From assembly GCA_022737715.1 (NCBI GenBank), contig JAIITD010000021.1, positions 1 to 19,043 of the forward strand: a DNA stretch of 19,043 nt. Reading direction: 5' to 3'. Numbering within the stretch: the stretch's first letter is position 1; each line of letters opens with the position of its first letter. Origin of the DNA: Veillonella sp. (lineage in GTDB: Bacteria > Bacillota > Negativicutes > Veillonellales > Veillonellaceae). Below, one piece after another: positions 7,746 through 14,790 of this stretch. The notes below the pieces were generated by a model. It worked only from the letters and a program-made list of their open reading frames with translations, was not told the origin of the DNA and did not search any database. A program made the position numbers and the translations under genes.

Positions 7746-8606
7746 ATGGCAGATACAACAGCTCATGATATACAAGCTAAAGAATTGAATATGTTATTAG
7801 TATTTAAAGAATTTTGTGATGCTCATAATCTACGATTCTATTTATGCGGTGGCGGTCTCATAGGGGCTATTCGACATAAAGGGTTTATCCCTTGGGATGA
7901 TGATTTGGATATTTTTATGCCTCGTCCTGATTATGAAAGATTGGCTGAACTTTGGCCTATACATGGTGATAAACGGTATACCTATTGTAGAACAACGAGA
8001 GATAAAATCTATCATGATGCGGGCGCATCAATCCGTGATGAAGAAACGACTTTCATCAATCGGCACAGTGTAAATGAAGATATTTGTCATGGTTTAGCTC
8101 TTGAAATCATGCCTATCGATGGTTGCCCAAAGGGATCTGTTAAACGATTCTTTCAATTAATGTGGGCCATGACCTTTGCCTTGTTTAATGCGCAACGGTT
8201 ACCCGACAACAAAGGAAAACTATATCGTATGTTAGCAGGATGTATTTACAAGGTGATTTCTAAACCTTCGTGGCGGTATCACATATGGCGCTTCGCAGAA
8301 AAGCAAATGAGTCAATATGATTTTGATACATCTGATGAAGTAACGGAACTGATTGGTAGTTTGAAAGGTATGAAGCTACGTCATCCACGACAAGATTTTG
8401 ATCATGTTGTATATAAGGAATTTGAAGGTCATCAAATTCCCGTTATGGCTGGTTATGAACGATACTTACGTTTGATTTGGGGTGACTATATGCAATTGCC
8501 CCCAGTGGAACAGCGTGTAGCGAAGCATGATGCCGTATATATTGATATGGATAATAGTTATACCAATTACAAGGGCATTCATTATTTAGTAAATAAACAT
8601 CGTTAA
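7746..8606 (+). CDS. LicD-family phosphotransferase
   Basis: Nucleotidyltransferase-fold enzyme that moves a phospho-group from a CDP-linked donor onto a glycan; the family includes LicD (phosphocholine) and eukaryotic fukutin/FKRP (ribitol phosphate). Of 286 residues, the core is GGGLIGAIRHKG (35-46) followed by WDDDLDI (50-56), with the metal-binding Asp cluster D51/D52/D53/D55; the C-terminal hallmark GYERYLRLIWGDYMQLPP is at 236-253. No signal peptide or strong membrane span, so it is likely cytoplasmic, acting on lipid-linked intermediates. SD AGAAAGG (7735-7741) is close to the ATG. There are no choline uptake or kinase genes (licABC) here; instead an IspD-like gene follows 17 bases later. 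A polyol-phosphate donor is therefore more likely than choline, but this is inference. Confidence 0.88.
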   Translation: MADTTAHDIQAKELNMLLVFKEFCDAHNLRFYLCGGGLIGAIRHKGFIPWDDDLDIFMPRPDYERLAELWPIHGDKRYTYCRTTRDKIYHDAGASIRDEETTFINRHSVNEDICHGLALEIMPIDGCPKGSVKRFFQLMWAMTFALFNAQRLPDNKGKLYRMLAGCIYKVISKPSWRYHIWRFAEKQMSQYDFDTSDEVTELIGSLKGMKLRHPRQDFDHVVYKEFEGHQIPVMAGYERYLRLIWGDYMQLPPVEQRVAKHDAVYIDMDNSYTNYKGIHYLVNKHR

Positions 8607-8623
8607 TAGTTAAGGGAGGTTCT

Positions 8624-9343
8624 ATGAAAAGAATAGCAGTTATCTTTGCTGGCGGCGTAGGATCCCGTATGAAAAATGATAAAATGCCAAAGCAATTCCT
8701 TGAATGGAATGGCAAGCCTATACTAATACAAACACTATCTATCTTTGAAGAAGAACCCTTCATTGATGGCATCGTACTAGTATGTAAGTCAGACTGGATG
8801 GATTATGCAAAGGCACTGATAGCAAAAGAAGGCCTTCAAAAAATCGTATCCATTGTTCCCGGCGGTGAGACAGCACTGGACTCTCAATATAATGGTTTGC
8901 TAGAAGTGAAACGATTATATGGTGTTGATGATATAACAGTACTAATTCACGATGGCGTGCGCCCTTTGGTCGATCGGTCTACCATTGTTAGAAATATACG
9001 ATCTGTTGAAACAAAGGGGAGTGCTATTACGGTAACTCCTGCCATTGAAACGGTTATGGTTACTGATGATGGAGAAATCAAAACGATTTTAAATCGGCAG
9101 CAATGCTTGATGGCCAAAGCGCCTCAAAGTTTTAGGCTCGTTGATATTCTTTCTGTTCACGATACATCCATAGCAGAAGGTATTCACGATTTTATCGATT
9201 CTGCATCTATGATGATGCATTATGGGTATCCATTGTACCCAGTGTGGGGGGAACCTGAAAATATTAAGATTACAACCCCATCAGATTACTACATGTTTAC
9301 AGGTATATTAAAAAATAGAGAAAGTGGAGGTGAGGGCAATTAA
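8624..9343 (+). CDS. IspD/TarI-like cytidylyltransferase (predicted CDP-polyol synthesis)
   Basis: Predicted to activate a sugar- or polyol-phosphate with CTP. The 239 residues show the IspD/TarI pattern: FAGGVGSRM (8-16), PKQF (22-25) with the CTP-contacting Lys, HDGVRPLVD (109-117) and KITTPSDY (215-222). A capsule location and pairing with an SDR and a LicD protein argue against the housekeeping isoprenoid enzyme IspD and for a TarI-like role; in pneumococcal capsule loci similar pairs (as I recall Abp or Mnp) make CDP-arabinitol or NDP-mannitol. SD AAGGGAGG (8612-8619) precedes ATG 8624. The 3' end overlaps the next gene. The exact polyol cannot be read from sequence. Confidence 0.88.
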   Translation: MKRIAVIFAGGVGSRMKNDKMPKQFLEWNGKPILIQTLSIFEEEPFIDGIVLVCKSDWMDYAKALIAKEGLQKIVSIVPGGETALDSQYNGLLEVKRLYGVDDITVLIHDGVRPLVDRSTIVRNIRSVETKGSAITVTPAIETVMVTDDGEIKTILNRQQCLMAKAPQSFRLVDILSVHDTSIAEGIHDFIDSASMMMHYGYPLYPVWGEPENIKITTPSDYYMFTGILKNRESGGEGN

Positions 9344-10391
9344 TACGGTTGTTGAACGAGACATACAAGAAATTATAGGTGATTCTCATATATTTAAGAA
9401 TTTTCAAGGTAAGACAATACTTGTAACAGGTGCTACAGGTTTAATCGGCTCTATGGTGGCTCGTTCATTGGTAGCCGCTAATGAGGCCTATCATCTTTCA
9501 TTACATGTCGTATGTCATGTGCGCAATATAGAAAAAGCACATCATATGTTTGGGGAAATCCTAGATTCAGAAGTAATCACATTTGTGGATACCCCATTAG
9601 ATTCTCTAGATGTAGCATGCGACTATATTATGCATGGTGCATCACCTACAAAATCTAAATATTTTGTAGAACATCCGGTGGATACGATCCGTACGTCAAT
9701 ACATGGTACGGAACGTATGTTAGCACTGGGAAAAGAACAGCAGATTTTGGGGATGGTATATCTATCGAGCATGGAGCAGTATGGTGTACCTTATGAGTCT
9801 GGACAAGTTATGACGGAGGACCGCATTGGGTATTTAGATCATCTAAATGTTCGTAGTTCCTATTCTGAAAGCAAGCGTATGTGCGAATGCTACTGTAAAT
9901 CCTATGCTGTTGAATTTGGTGTTCCTGTTAAGATTGCTCGCCTTGCGCAGACGTTCGGTGCTGGTGTACCGCTAGATGATAATCGCGTGTTTATGCAGTT
10001 CACCCAACATGCTTTGGATGGTCGTGATATCATCCTTCATACAAAGGGCGATTCCATGTCTAACTTCTGTTACATTACGGATGCAGTACGTGCCATTATT
10101 ATTTTGATGACTCAAGGTGATATGGGTGAAGCTTATAATGTATGCCATGATGAGGAAACGCGTAGTATCGCTAGTATTGCGAACTTAGTAGCATGTCATG
10201 TAGGGGGCGATAAAATTTCTGTTGTCTTTGATATTCCTGACAATGTTTCCTCCTTTGGCTATGCGCCTACAGTTCATATGTTTTTGAATTCTAGGAAGAT
10301 GCGCAATCTATCATGGGAACCACGGGTAACCATGAAGGACGCATATATGCGTCTAGCCGAATATATCACAGAGGAGCGTCAAAATGGGTAA
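9324..10391 (+). CDS. Extended SDR NAD(P)-dependent epimerase/dehydratase/reductase, partner of the IspD-like enzyme
   Basis: Extended short-chain dehydrogenase of 355 residues if started at GTG 9324, or 350 if at ATT 9339. The Rossmann motif TGATGLIG is at 35-42, the active-site Ser region LSSMEQYG at 147-154, and catalytic Tyr180 and Lys184 (YSESK) are present. The N-terminal 30 residues before the Rossmann strand are longer than usual. It overlaps the cytidylyltransferase gene by 20 bases and the glycosyltransferase gene by 8. Because cytidylyltransferase plus SDR pairs in other capsule loci make CDP/NDP-alditols by reducing a sugar phosphate or nucleotide sugar, I infer a role in making the donor for LicD. 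Motifs alone would also fit a nucleotide-sugar epimerase, dehydratase or decarboxylase. Confidence 0.8.
   Translation: MEVRAINTVVERDIQEIIGDSHIFKNFQGKTILVTGATGLIGSMVARSLVAANEAYHLSLHVVCHVRNIEKAHHMFGEILDSEVITFVDTPLDSLDVACDYIMHGASPTKSKYFVEHPVDTIRTSIHGTERMLALGKEQQILGMVYLSSMEQYGVPYESGQVMTEDRIGYLDHLNVRSSYSESKRMCECYCKSYAVEFGVPVKIARLAQTFGAGVPLDDNRVFMQFTQHALDGRDIILHTKGDSMSNFCYITDAVRAIIILMTQGDMGEAYNVCHDEETRSIASIANLVACHVGGDKISVVFDIPDNVSSFGYAPTVHMFLNSRKMRNLSWEPRVTMKDAYMRLAEYITEERQNG
9326..9341 (+). promoter_or_regulatory. Near-perfect Shine-Dalgarno placed for an ATT start at 9339
   Basis: GGAGGTGA (9326-9333) matches the anti-SD core for eight bases and lies inside the end of the IspD-like gene. The only in-frame codon at ideal distance (8 bases after GGAGG) is ATT at 9339, overlapping the upstream TAA stop (9341-9343). 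The GTG candidates at 9324 and 9330 overlap this site and have weak ribosome sites of their own. The first in-frame ATG is inside the Rossmann glycine motif and is too late. Confidence 0.45.
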
Positions 10392-11451
10392 AGAAATTAT
10401 TATTGTTACGATTTCCCTCGGTAATGACGGAGCTGAACGAATTTTAACAGAATTGGCCCGTCAATGGCATCATGATGGTCATAGAATTACTGTTATACAG
10501 ACGAGTCCAAATCGGTATGGTACAGAATATGCATTGCCAAAAGGTATAGAGCAAATTCAAATACATACAACTAGTTCCAATAAGATTCTTCGATTTTTAC
10601 AAGAAATCAAAGCACTTATAGGTATATTAAAAGAACGCCCTAATGCAACGTGTTTATCATTTCTAAGTGCGTCCAGTTTTATATTAGCTATTAGTTCGTG
10701 GTTTGTGAACAATCGCATGGTATTTTCTGAACGAAATAATCCGCGCAAAGTACCTGTCGGGAAACATCAACAAATGCTTCGAGACTTTGCCTTTCGATTT
10801 GCTGATGCCATCGTATTTCAAACGGAAGATGCAAAATCGTATTTTTCAAAGTCTATACAAAGCCGGGGACATATCATTCCAAATCCGATTAATGGCAATT
10901 TACCAGAACCTTACGAAGGGGAACGTGAAAAGATTATTGTAACCGCTTGTCGATTGCATCCGCAAAAGAATTTACCTATGATGATCAATGCATTTAGTAT
11001 GTTGGCGGATGAGTTTAAGGATTATAAACTTGTCATTTATGGTCAAGGTGTTCTAGAGGATGAACTTCGTCAACAAATTGCAAATTTAGGGTTAACAGAC
11101 AGAGTTCTTTTACCGGGATTTGCAACTAACATCTTGGAACAAGAGCGACCGTGTACCATGTTTGTGTCATCGTCTGACTTTGAAGGCATATCTAACTCTA
11201 TGTTAGAAGCTATGGGTATGGGGTTACCTGTTGTTGTTACCGATTGTCCAGTAGGTGGTGCTCGTATGGTTATTCAGGATGGGGTAAATGGATTATTAGT
11301 TCCCGTAGGCGATACAAAAACGATGTATGAAAAAATGAAATCCATCTTAGCTGATCCACAATTGGCCAAGCGTATATCTGCTGAAGCAATTAAGGTACGA
11401 GATACATTCCCACTTAGTAAAATTGCTAAACGTTGGATTGATATTCTATAA
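10384..11451 (+). CDS. Glycosyltransferase family 4 (GT-B) protein
   Basis: Adds a sugar to the lipid-linked repeat unit at the cytoplasmic membrane face. The 355 residues have the GT-B retaining pattern: an N-terminal GGAER-like loop (GNDGAERIL, 13-21), donor-phosphate contacts R190 and K195 in RLHPQKN, and the EX7E motif at E267/E275 in DFEGISNSMLEAM. The closest relatives by appearance are WalJ/AmsD/PglJ-like hexosaminyl or galactosyl transferases, but the donor cannot be read off. It is the only classical glycosyltransferase in the window. The start overlaps the upstream stop by 8 bases, and GAGGAG (10371-10376) is seven bases before the ATG. UDP-GalA or UDP-GlcA from the last genes of the operon are candidate donors. 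Confidence 0.92.
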   Translation: MGKEIIIVTISLGNDGAERILTELARQWHHDGHRITVIQTSPNRYGTEYALPKGIEQIQIHTTSSNKILRFLQEIKALIGILKERPNATCLSFLSASSFILAISSWFVNNRMVFSERNNPRKVPVGKHQQMLRDFAFRFADAIVFQTEDAKSYFSKSIQSRGHIIPNPINGNLPEPYEGEREKIIVTACRLHPQKNLPMMINAFSMLADEFKDYKLVIYGQGVLEDELRQQIANLGLTDRVLLPGFATNILEQERPCTMFVSSSDFEGISNSMLEAMGMGLPVVVTDCPVGGARMVIQDGVNGLLVPVGDTKTMYEKMKSILADPQLAKRISAEAIKVRDTFPLSKIAKRWIDIL

Positions 11452-11499
11452 CATAAGTTTGTGTTGTGATGTACATATATTGAGAGAAGAGGGACAGTA

Positions 11500-12816
11500 T
11501 TGAAATTAAATATTACGGCCATATCTAATCGTCTTATATGGTTTATAACATTAGTATTTCTTGTACTTTCATTGACCATATCGTTTGCCCTCGGTGATGC
11601 AGATTACGGTGCCTATGTGTTATTCGTATGCTTGTTTGGATTGATACTATGTTATCTCGTCCGAGACCAGGGGCGAATTACACTGTCATTTACATGGATG
11701 CATATGTATATGTTGCTATTTATAGGCGTTTGCTATCTTAGTTCATTGAATGCACTTGACACATCTGTAGCCCTGAGTAGAAGCTTTGATATTGTAAAAA
11801 TATTTTGTATGCTCATCGTCTTATATATGTGTTTTCAACGAGAAAAATCAGTAGATTCATTGTTAAAAATTGGTATGTGGACGGGGTACATCGTTTGTTT
11901 TTATACGGTGTATTACTATGGGCTCGATTACTTTATCAATGTTCTGTCTTCGTCGGCCCGTATTGCAAATGACGCATTAAATGCAAATACAGTAGGGCTA
12001 TTAGGTGCCAATGCCATCGTAATGACCGTGTATTATATGATGTATGAAAAACCGCGGTGGTGGAATATTATAGCATTACCAACATTAGGTATATTGGCGG
12101 CTACAGGTAGCCGTAAAGCTTTGGTATTCGTTGTTATAGGCATCGTTTTACTATTCGTATTTAAAAGCTTTCGCAGTAACAATATTGTTAATTCCTTAGC
12201 TAAATTAGTAGCTTATTTGGGCATATTAATTATTGCTTTCATAGGTATTTTACAGCTACCTATTTTTAGTGAAGTGTTAGAACGTATGAGCTCGATGATA
12301 GATGCTTTCACCGGAACAGGTGGGGACTCATCTGCCATTATTCGCATGGCCTTAGTCGATATCGGTTGGGATTTATTTCATCAGTCTCCAATCATAGGTG
12401 TTGGGATTAATAATCCAGCAGTATATACATACTCTATTTTTGGACGGGAAAACTATTATCTTCATAATAATTACATTGAATTACTGGCGGGTACTGGTGT
12501 TATAGGTGTGGTCACATACTACTCCATGTATGCATATCTCGTATATAACATGATTCGATATCATGATTTCCACAGCAATGAATATGTTATGGTTCTTATT
12601 TTACTCATGTCTCAGCTTGTTATGGATATGGGCATGGTGTCTTATGAAAGTAAAAGTACCTATTTTTACATGATGTTATTTTATATAGAAGTACAAATTT
12701 TACGTGCTAAAAGAAGGACTTCCGATGAACATACAAACAATTTTAACAAAAGGAAAACGATTCATCACCGACTCTCACTACCGAACACGGACATTAGTAA
12801 AGCTAGGAGTGTATGA
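11500..12816 (+). CDS. wzy: Wzy-type polysaccharide polymerase (O-antigen ligase/polymerase family)
   Basis: Integral membrane protein of 438 residues with about 12 hydrophobic segments. It has the Wzy_C/O-antigen-ligase pattern: TGSRKALV (202-209) entering a helix, then a large periplasmic loop (about 255-330) containing IIRMAL, SPIIGVGINNP (296-306) and YLHNNYIELLAGTGVIG (320-336). It polymerises flipped repeat units in the periplasm. A ligase for lipid A is less likely, because there is no other polymerase and a co-polymerase is present. The start is TTG 11500 with SD AAGAGGG; the next in-frame ATG would remove the first helices. The last 30 residues (409-438) are polar and encoded in sequence shared out of frame with the next gene, suggesting a tail gained by read-through or frameshift. 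Confidence 0.88.
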   Translation: MKLNITAISNRLIWFITLVFLVLSLTISFALGDADYGAYVLFVCLFGLILCYLVRDQGRITLSFTWMHMYMLLFIGVCYLSSLNALDTSVALSRSFDIVKIFCMLIVLYMCFQREKSVDSLLKIGMWTGYIVCFYTVYYYGLDYFINVLSSSARIANDALNANTVGLLGANAIVMTVYYMMYEKPRWWNIIALPTLGILAATGSRKALVFVVIGIVLLFVFKSFRSNNIVNSLAKLVAYLGILIIAFIGILQLPIFSEVLERMSSMIDAFTGTGGDSSAIIRMALVDIGWDLFHQSPIIGVGINNPAVYTYSIFGRENYYLHNNYIELLAGTGVIGVVTYYSMYAYLVYNMIRYHDFHSNEYVMVLILLMSQLVMDMGMVSYESKSTYFYMMLFYIEVQILRAKRRTSDEHTNNFNKRKTIHHRLSLPNTDISKARSV

Positions 12817-13657
12817 CTCATTAAGCGATGAAGCTTTTCTCCGAAAAATGTTTCCAAAATATATGGGGTATCCATTAAATTTGAAAAATCCTCGTACATT
12901 TAATGAAAAATTGCAGTGGATGAAACTCTACGATCGACAACCACAGTATATTAATATGGTTGATAAGTATGAGGCCAAGTTTTACTTGGCTAATCGTATT
13001 GATTCTAAATATATTATCCCTACTTTGGGTGTGTGGGACACATTTGATGAAATTGATTTTGATGCACTGCCTAATCAGTTTGTCTTGAAATGTACGCATG
13101 ATAGTGGGGGTATTGTAATTTGTAAGGATAAAACTGAATTTAATAAGGAAGAGGCTCGTCGCATCATCCATAGATCATTAGCTTGTGATTTCTTTCGTAT
13201 TGCCCGTGAGTGGCCTTATAAAGGCGTACCTCATAGGATTATAGCGGAGGAGTATATAGAGGCATTAGGTGATAATGATTTATTAGATTATAAGATGTAT
13301 TCCTTTCATGGAGATCCTAAACTCACTATTGTATGTTCTAATCGTTTCGGTTCTGGTGGCACGAGAATGGATTTTTATGATGTTAATTGGCAATATATGG
13401 ATGTTATTATGGGGCATTACATGCCTACGAAACAACCCTTTAAAAAGCCTGAACATTATGACGAAATGTTGTCCATATGTCGTACATTGTCGAAAGACTT
13501 TCCGTTTTTGCGCGTCGATTTCTATGATGTGGAGGGACATTTGTACGTTGGGGAATTAACATTTTATCCAGGTGCCGGATTCGAAACATTAAGGCCGATA
13601 GAGTTTGATTACGAAATGGGAGGGTGGTTACATCTTGAAGATATACATCGGAGCTGA
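12725..13657 (+). CDS. TupA-like ATP-grasp ligase
   Basis: Member of the ATP-grasp family named after TupA of the alkaliphilic Bacillus teichuronopeptide locus; predicted to form amide bonds using ATP. The 310 residues carry the family hallmark NLKNPRTFNEKLQWMKLYDR (52-71). They also carry nucleotide-binding segments FVLKCTHDSGG (119-129) with Lys122 and AEEYIE (174-179), and the metal/ATP site FLRVDFYD (261-268) followed by GELTFYPGAGF (276-286) with Glu277. No signal or membrane segment; cytoplasmic. ATG 12725 is preferred over in-frame GTG 12704 because AGAAGGA (12712-12718) is well placed. It overlaps wzy by 92 bases and the next gene by 23. The amide acceptor is plausibly a uronic acid made by the end of this operon; that is inference. 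Database names for such proteins sometimes say glycosyltransferase, without support here. Confidence 0.85.
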   Translation: MNIQTILTKGKRFITDSHYRTRTLVKLGVYDSLSDEAFLRKMFPKYMGYPLNLKNPRTFNEKLQWMKLYDRQPQYINMVDKYEAKFYLANRIDSKYIIPTLGVWDTFDEIDFDALPNQFVLKCTHDSGGIVICKDKTEFNKEEARRIIHRSLACDFFRIAREWPYKGVPHRIIAEEYIEALGDNDLLDYKMYSFHGDPKLTIVCSNRFGSGGTRMDFYDVNWQYMDVIMGHYMPTKQPFKKPEHYDEMLSICRTLSKDFPFLRVDFYDVEGHLYVGELTFYPGAGFETLRPIEFDYEMGGWLHLEDIHRS

Positions 13658-14774
13658 TTTTGTACCTACAGACATCAATCGTAGCGCCTTTGAAAACGGA
13701 GATATACATACTTTAATAGGACCTAAGTTATACGATATGCTTTGTACGACTGATCTGAATATATTTAATTTAGAGGTGCCTTTAACCGATAGTAATACTC
13801 CTATTGTTAAATTTGGGAATAATCTAAAATCTCCTACGAAGACTGTGAATGCATTTAAGAGAATACCTTCCTTATTCCTGACTGTATGTAATAATCATTG
13901 CTATGATCAAGGCTTTGAAGGATTGCAGTCAACCATGAACGTATTAGAGCAATATGATATCGCTTATGGCGGTATAGGGGAGAATATTCATGCTGCAGAG
14001 AAACCATATATTTTCACTAAAGATGGAATTCGTTTAGGCATTTATATGTGTACTGAACATGAATTTTCTTGTGCTAATGACCATCGTGCAGGAGCCAATC
14101 CTTTTGACGTATTAGAAAGTTTTGATCATGTTGAGTCTTTAGCGAATCAATGTGATTACGTAATAGTTCTGTATCATGGGGGAAAGGAGTTTTATCAATA
14201 TCCATCACCTATGTTACAGCGGTATTGTCGAAAGTTTATAGAAAAAGGTGCCGCATTAGTGCTTTGCCAACATAGCCACTGCATAGGCAGTTGTGAAGAT
14301 TATAAGACGGGTACTATCATCTATGGTCAAGGCAATTTTGTATTTCATACATCTGCATTTGATGAACTTCATGATATAGTAGACAACTCCCTACTTATAG
14401 AGGTCGATATTGATGATGCGGGCTTTCACGTATCTGAAATCCCATTAGTGCAAACAGAAATGGGCGTTAGATTAGCATCACCAGAAGAAGCTCAACTGAT
14501 ACTTGAATCATATAAGAAACGTAGTAAACAATGTGAGAATGCAGAGTTTATTATAGAGAACTATAAACAGTTTGCTGATACTCATATTAATCGTTATTTA
14601 CGAGAGTTTTTAGGGCGTACATGGATTGTCAAGGTTATTAATGGATTGACCAGACGGAAATTAGTACGCTTATTATTGGGAAAGACGAGTTATTTGGGCA
14701 TACAGAACTTTATAGAATGTGAAGCTCATCATGAATTATTTTTGCAGGGCTTAAAGAATATTAATCGAAAATGA
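13635..14774 (+). CDS. CapA-like (PGA_cap) metallophosphatase-fold protein without a secretion signal
   Basis: Related to CapA/PgsA, the poly-gamma-glutamate capsule protein with a calcineurin-like fold. Of 379 residues, the presumed metal/active-site series is complete: GAD (6-8), FNLEVPL (44-50), CNNHCYDQG (85-93), LYHGGKEF (179-186), QHSHC (212-216) and YGQGNFVFH (230-238). Canonical CapA proteins have an N-terminal membrane anchor, but this one begins directly at the first strand and has no hydrophobic segment, so it is likely cytoplasmic. A C-terminal stretch of about 100 residues beyond the core is basic. TTG 13635 is chosen because GGGAGGGTGG (13618-13627) precedes it by seven bases; an upstream in-frame TTG (13605) lacks support. 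Start overlap with the ATP-grasp gene implies coupled translation and shared function. Reaction unknown. Confidence 0.82.
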   Translation: MKIYIGADFVPTDINRSAFENGDIHTLIGPKLYDMLCTTDLNIFNLEVPLTDSNTPIVKFGNNLKSPTKTVNAFKRIPSLFLTVCNNHCYDQGFEGLQSTMNVLEQYDIAYGGIGENIHAAEKPYIFTKDGIRLGIYMCTEHEFSCANDHRAGANPFDVLESFDHVESLANQCDYVIVLYHGGKEFYQYPSPMLQRYCRKFIEKGAALVLCQHSHCIGSCEDYKTGTIIYGQGNFVFHTSAFDELHDIVDNSLLIEVDIDDAGFHVSEIPLVQTEMGVRLASPEEAQLILESYKKRSKQCENAEFIIENYKQFADTHINRYLREFLGRTWIVKVINGLTRRKLVRLLLGKTSYLGIQNFIECEAHHELFLQGLKNINRK

Positions 14775-14790
14775 ATGGATAAGACTCTAC

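Noticed and set aside
7746..8606. LicD protein as a phosphocholine transferase
   Set aside because: No choline transporter, kinase or CCT-type (LicC) gene is in the window; the neighbouring IspD-like and SDR genes fit a polyol donor better, though choline cannot be excluded.
8443..8772. 109-residue minus-strand open frame
   Set aside because: Lies antisense across the LicD and IspD-like genes, both of which have clear family motifs; no ribosome site or recognisable protein, so it is a shadow frame.
11274..11579. 101-residue minus-strand open frame across the GT4-wzy junction
   Set aside because: Antisense to two well-supported genes, with no recognisable features; chance frame.
12704..12724. 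GTG at 12704 as the ATP-grasp start
   Set aside because: ATG 12725 has AGAAGGA at proper spacing and matches the family N-terminus; the extra seven residues have no support.
13605..13634. TTG at 13605 as the CapA-like start
   Set aside because: The strong purine-rich site at 13618-13627 points to TTG 13635, which also starts exactly at the first conserved strand.
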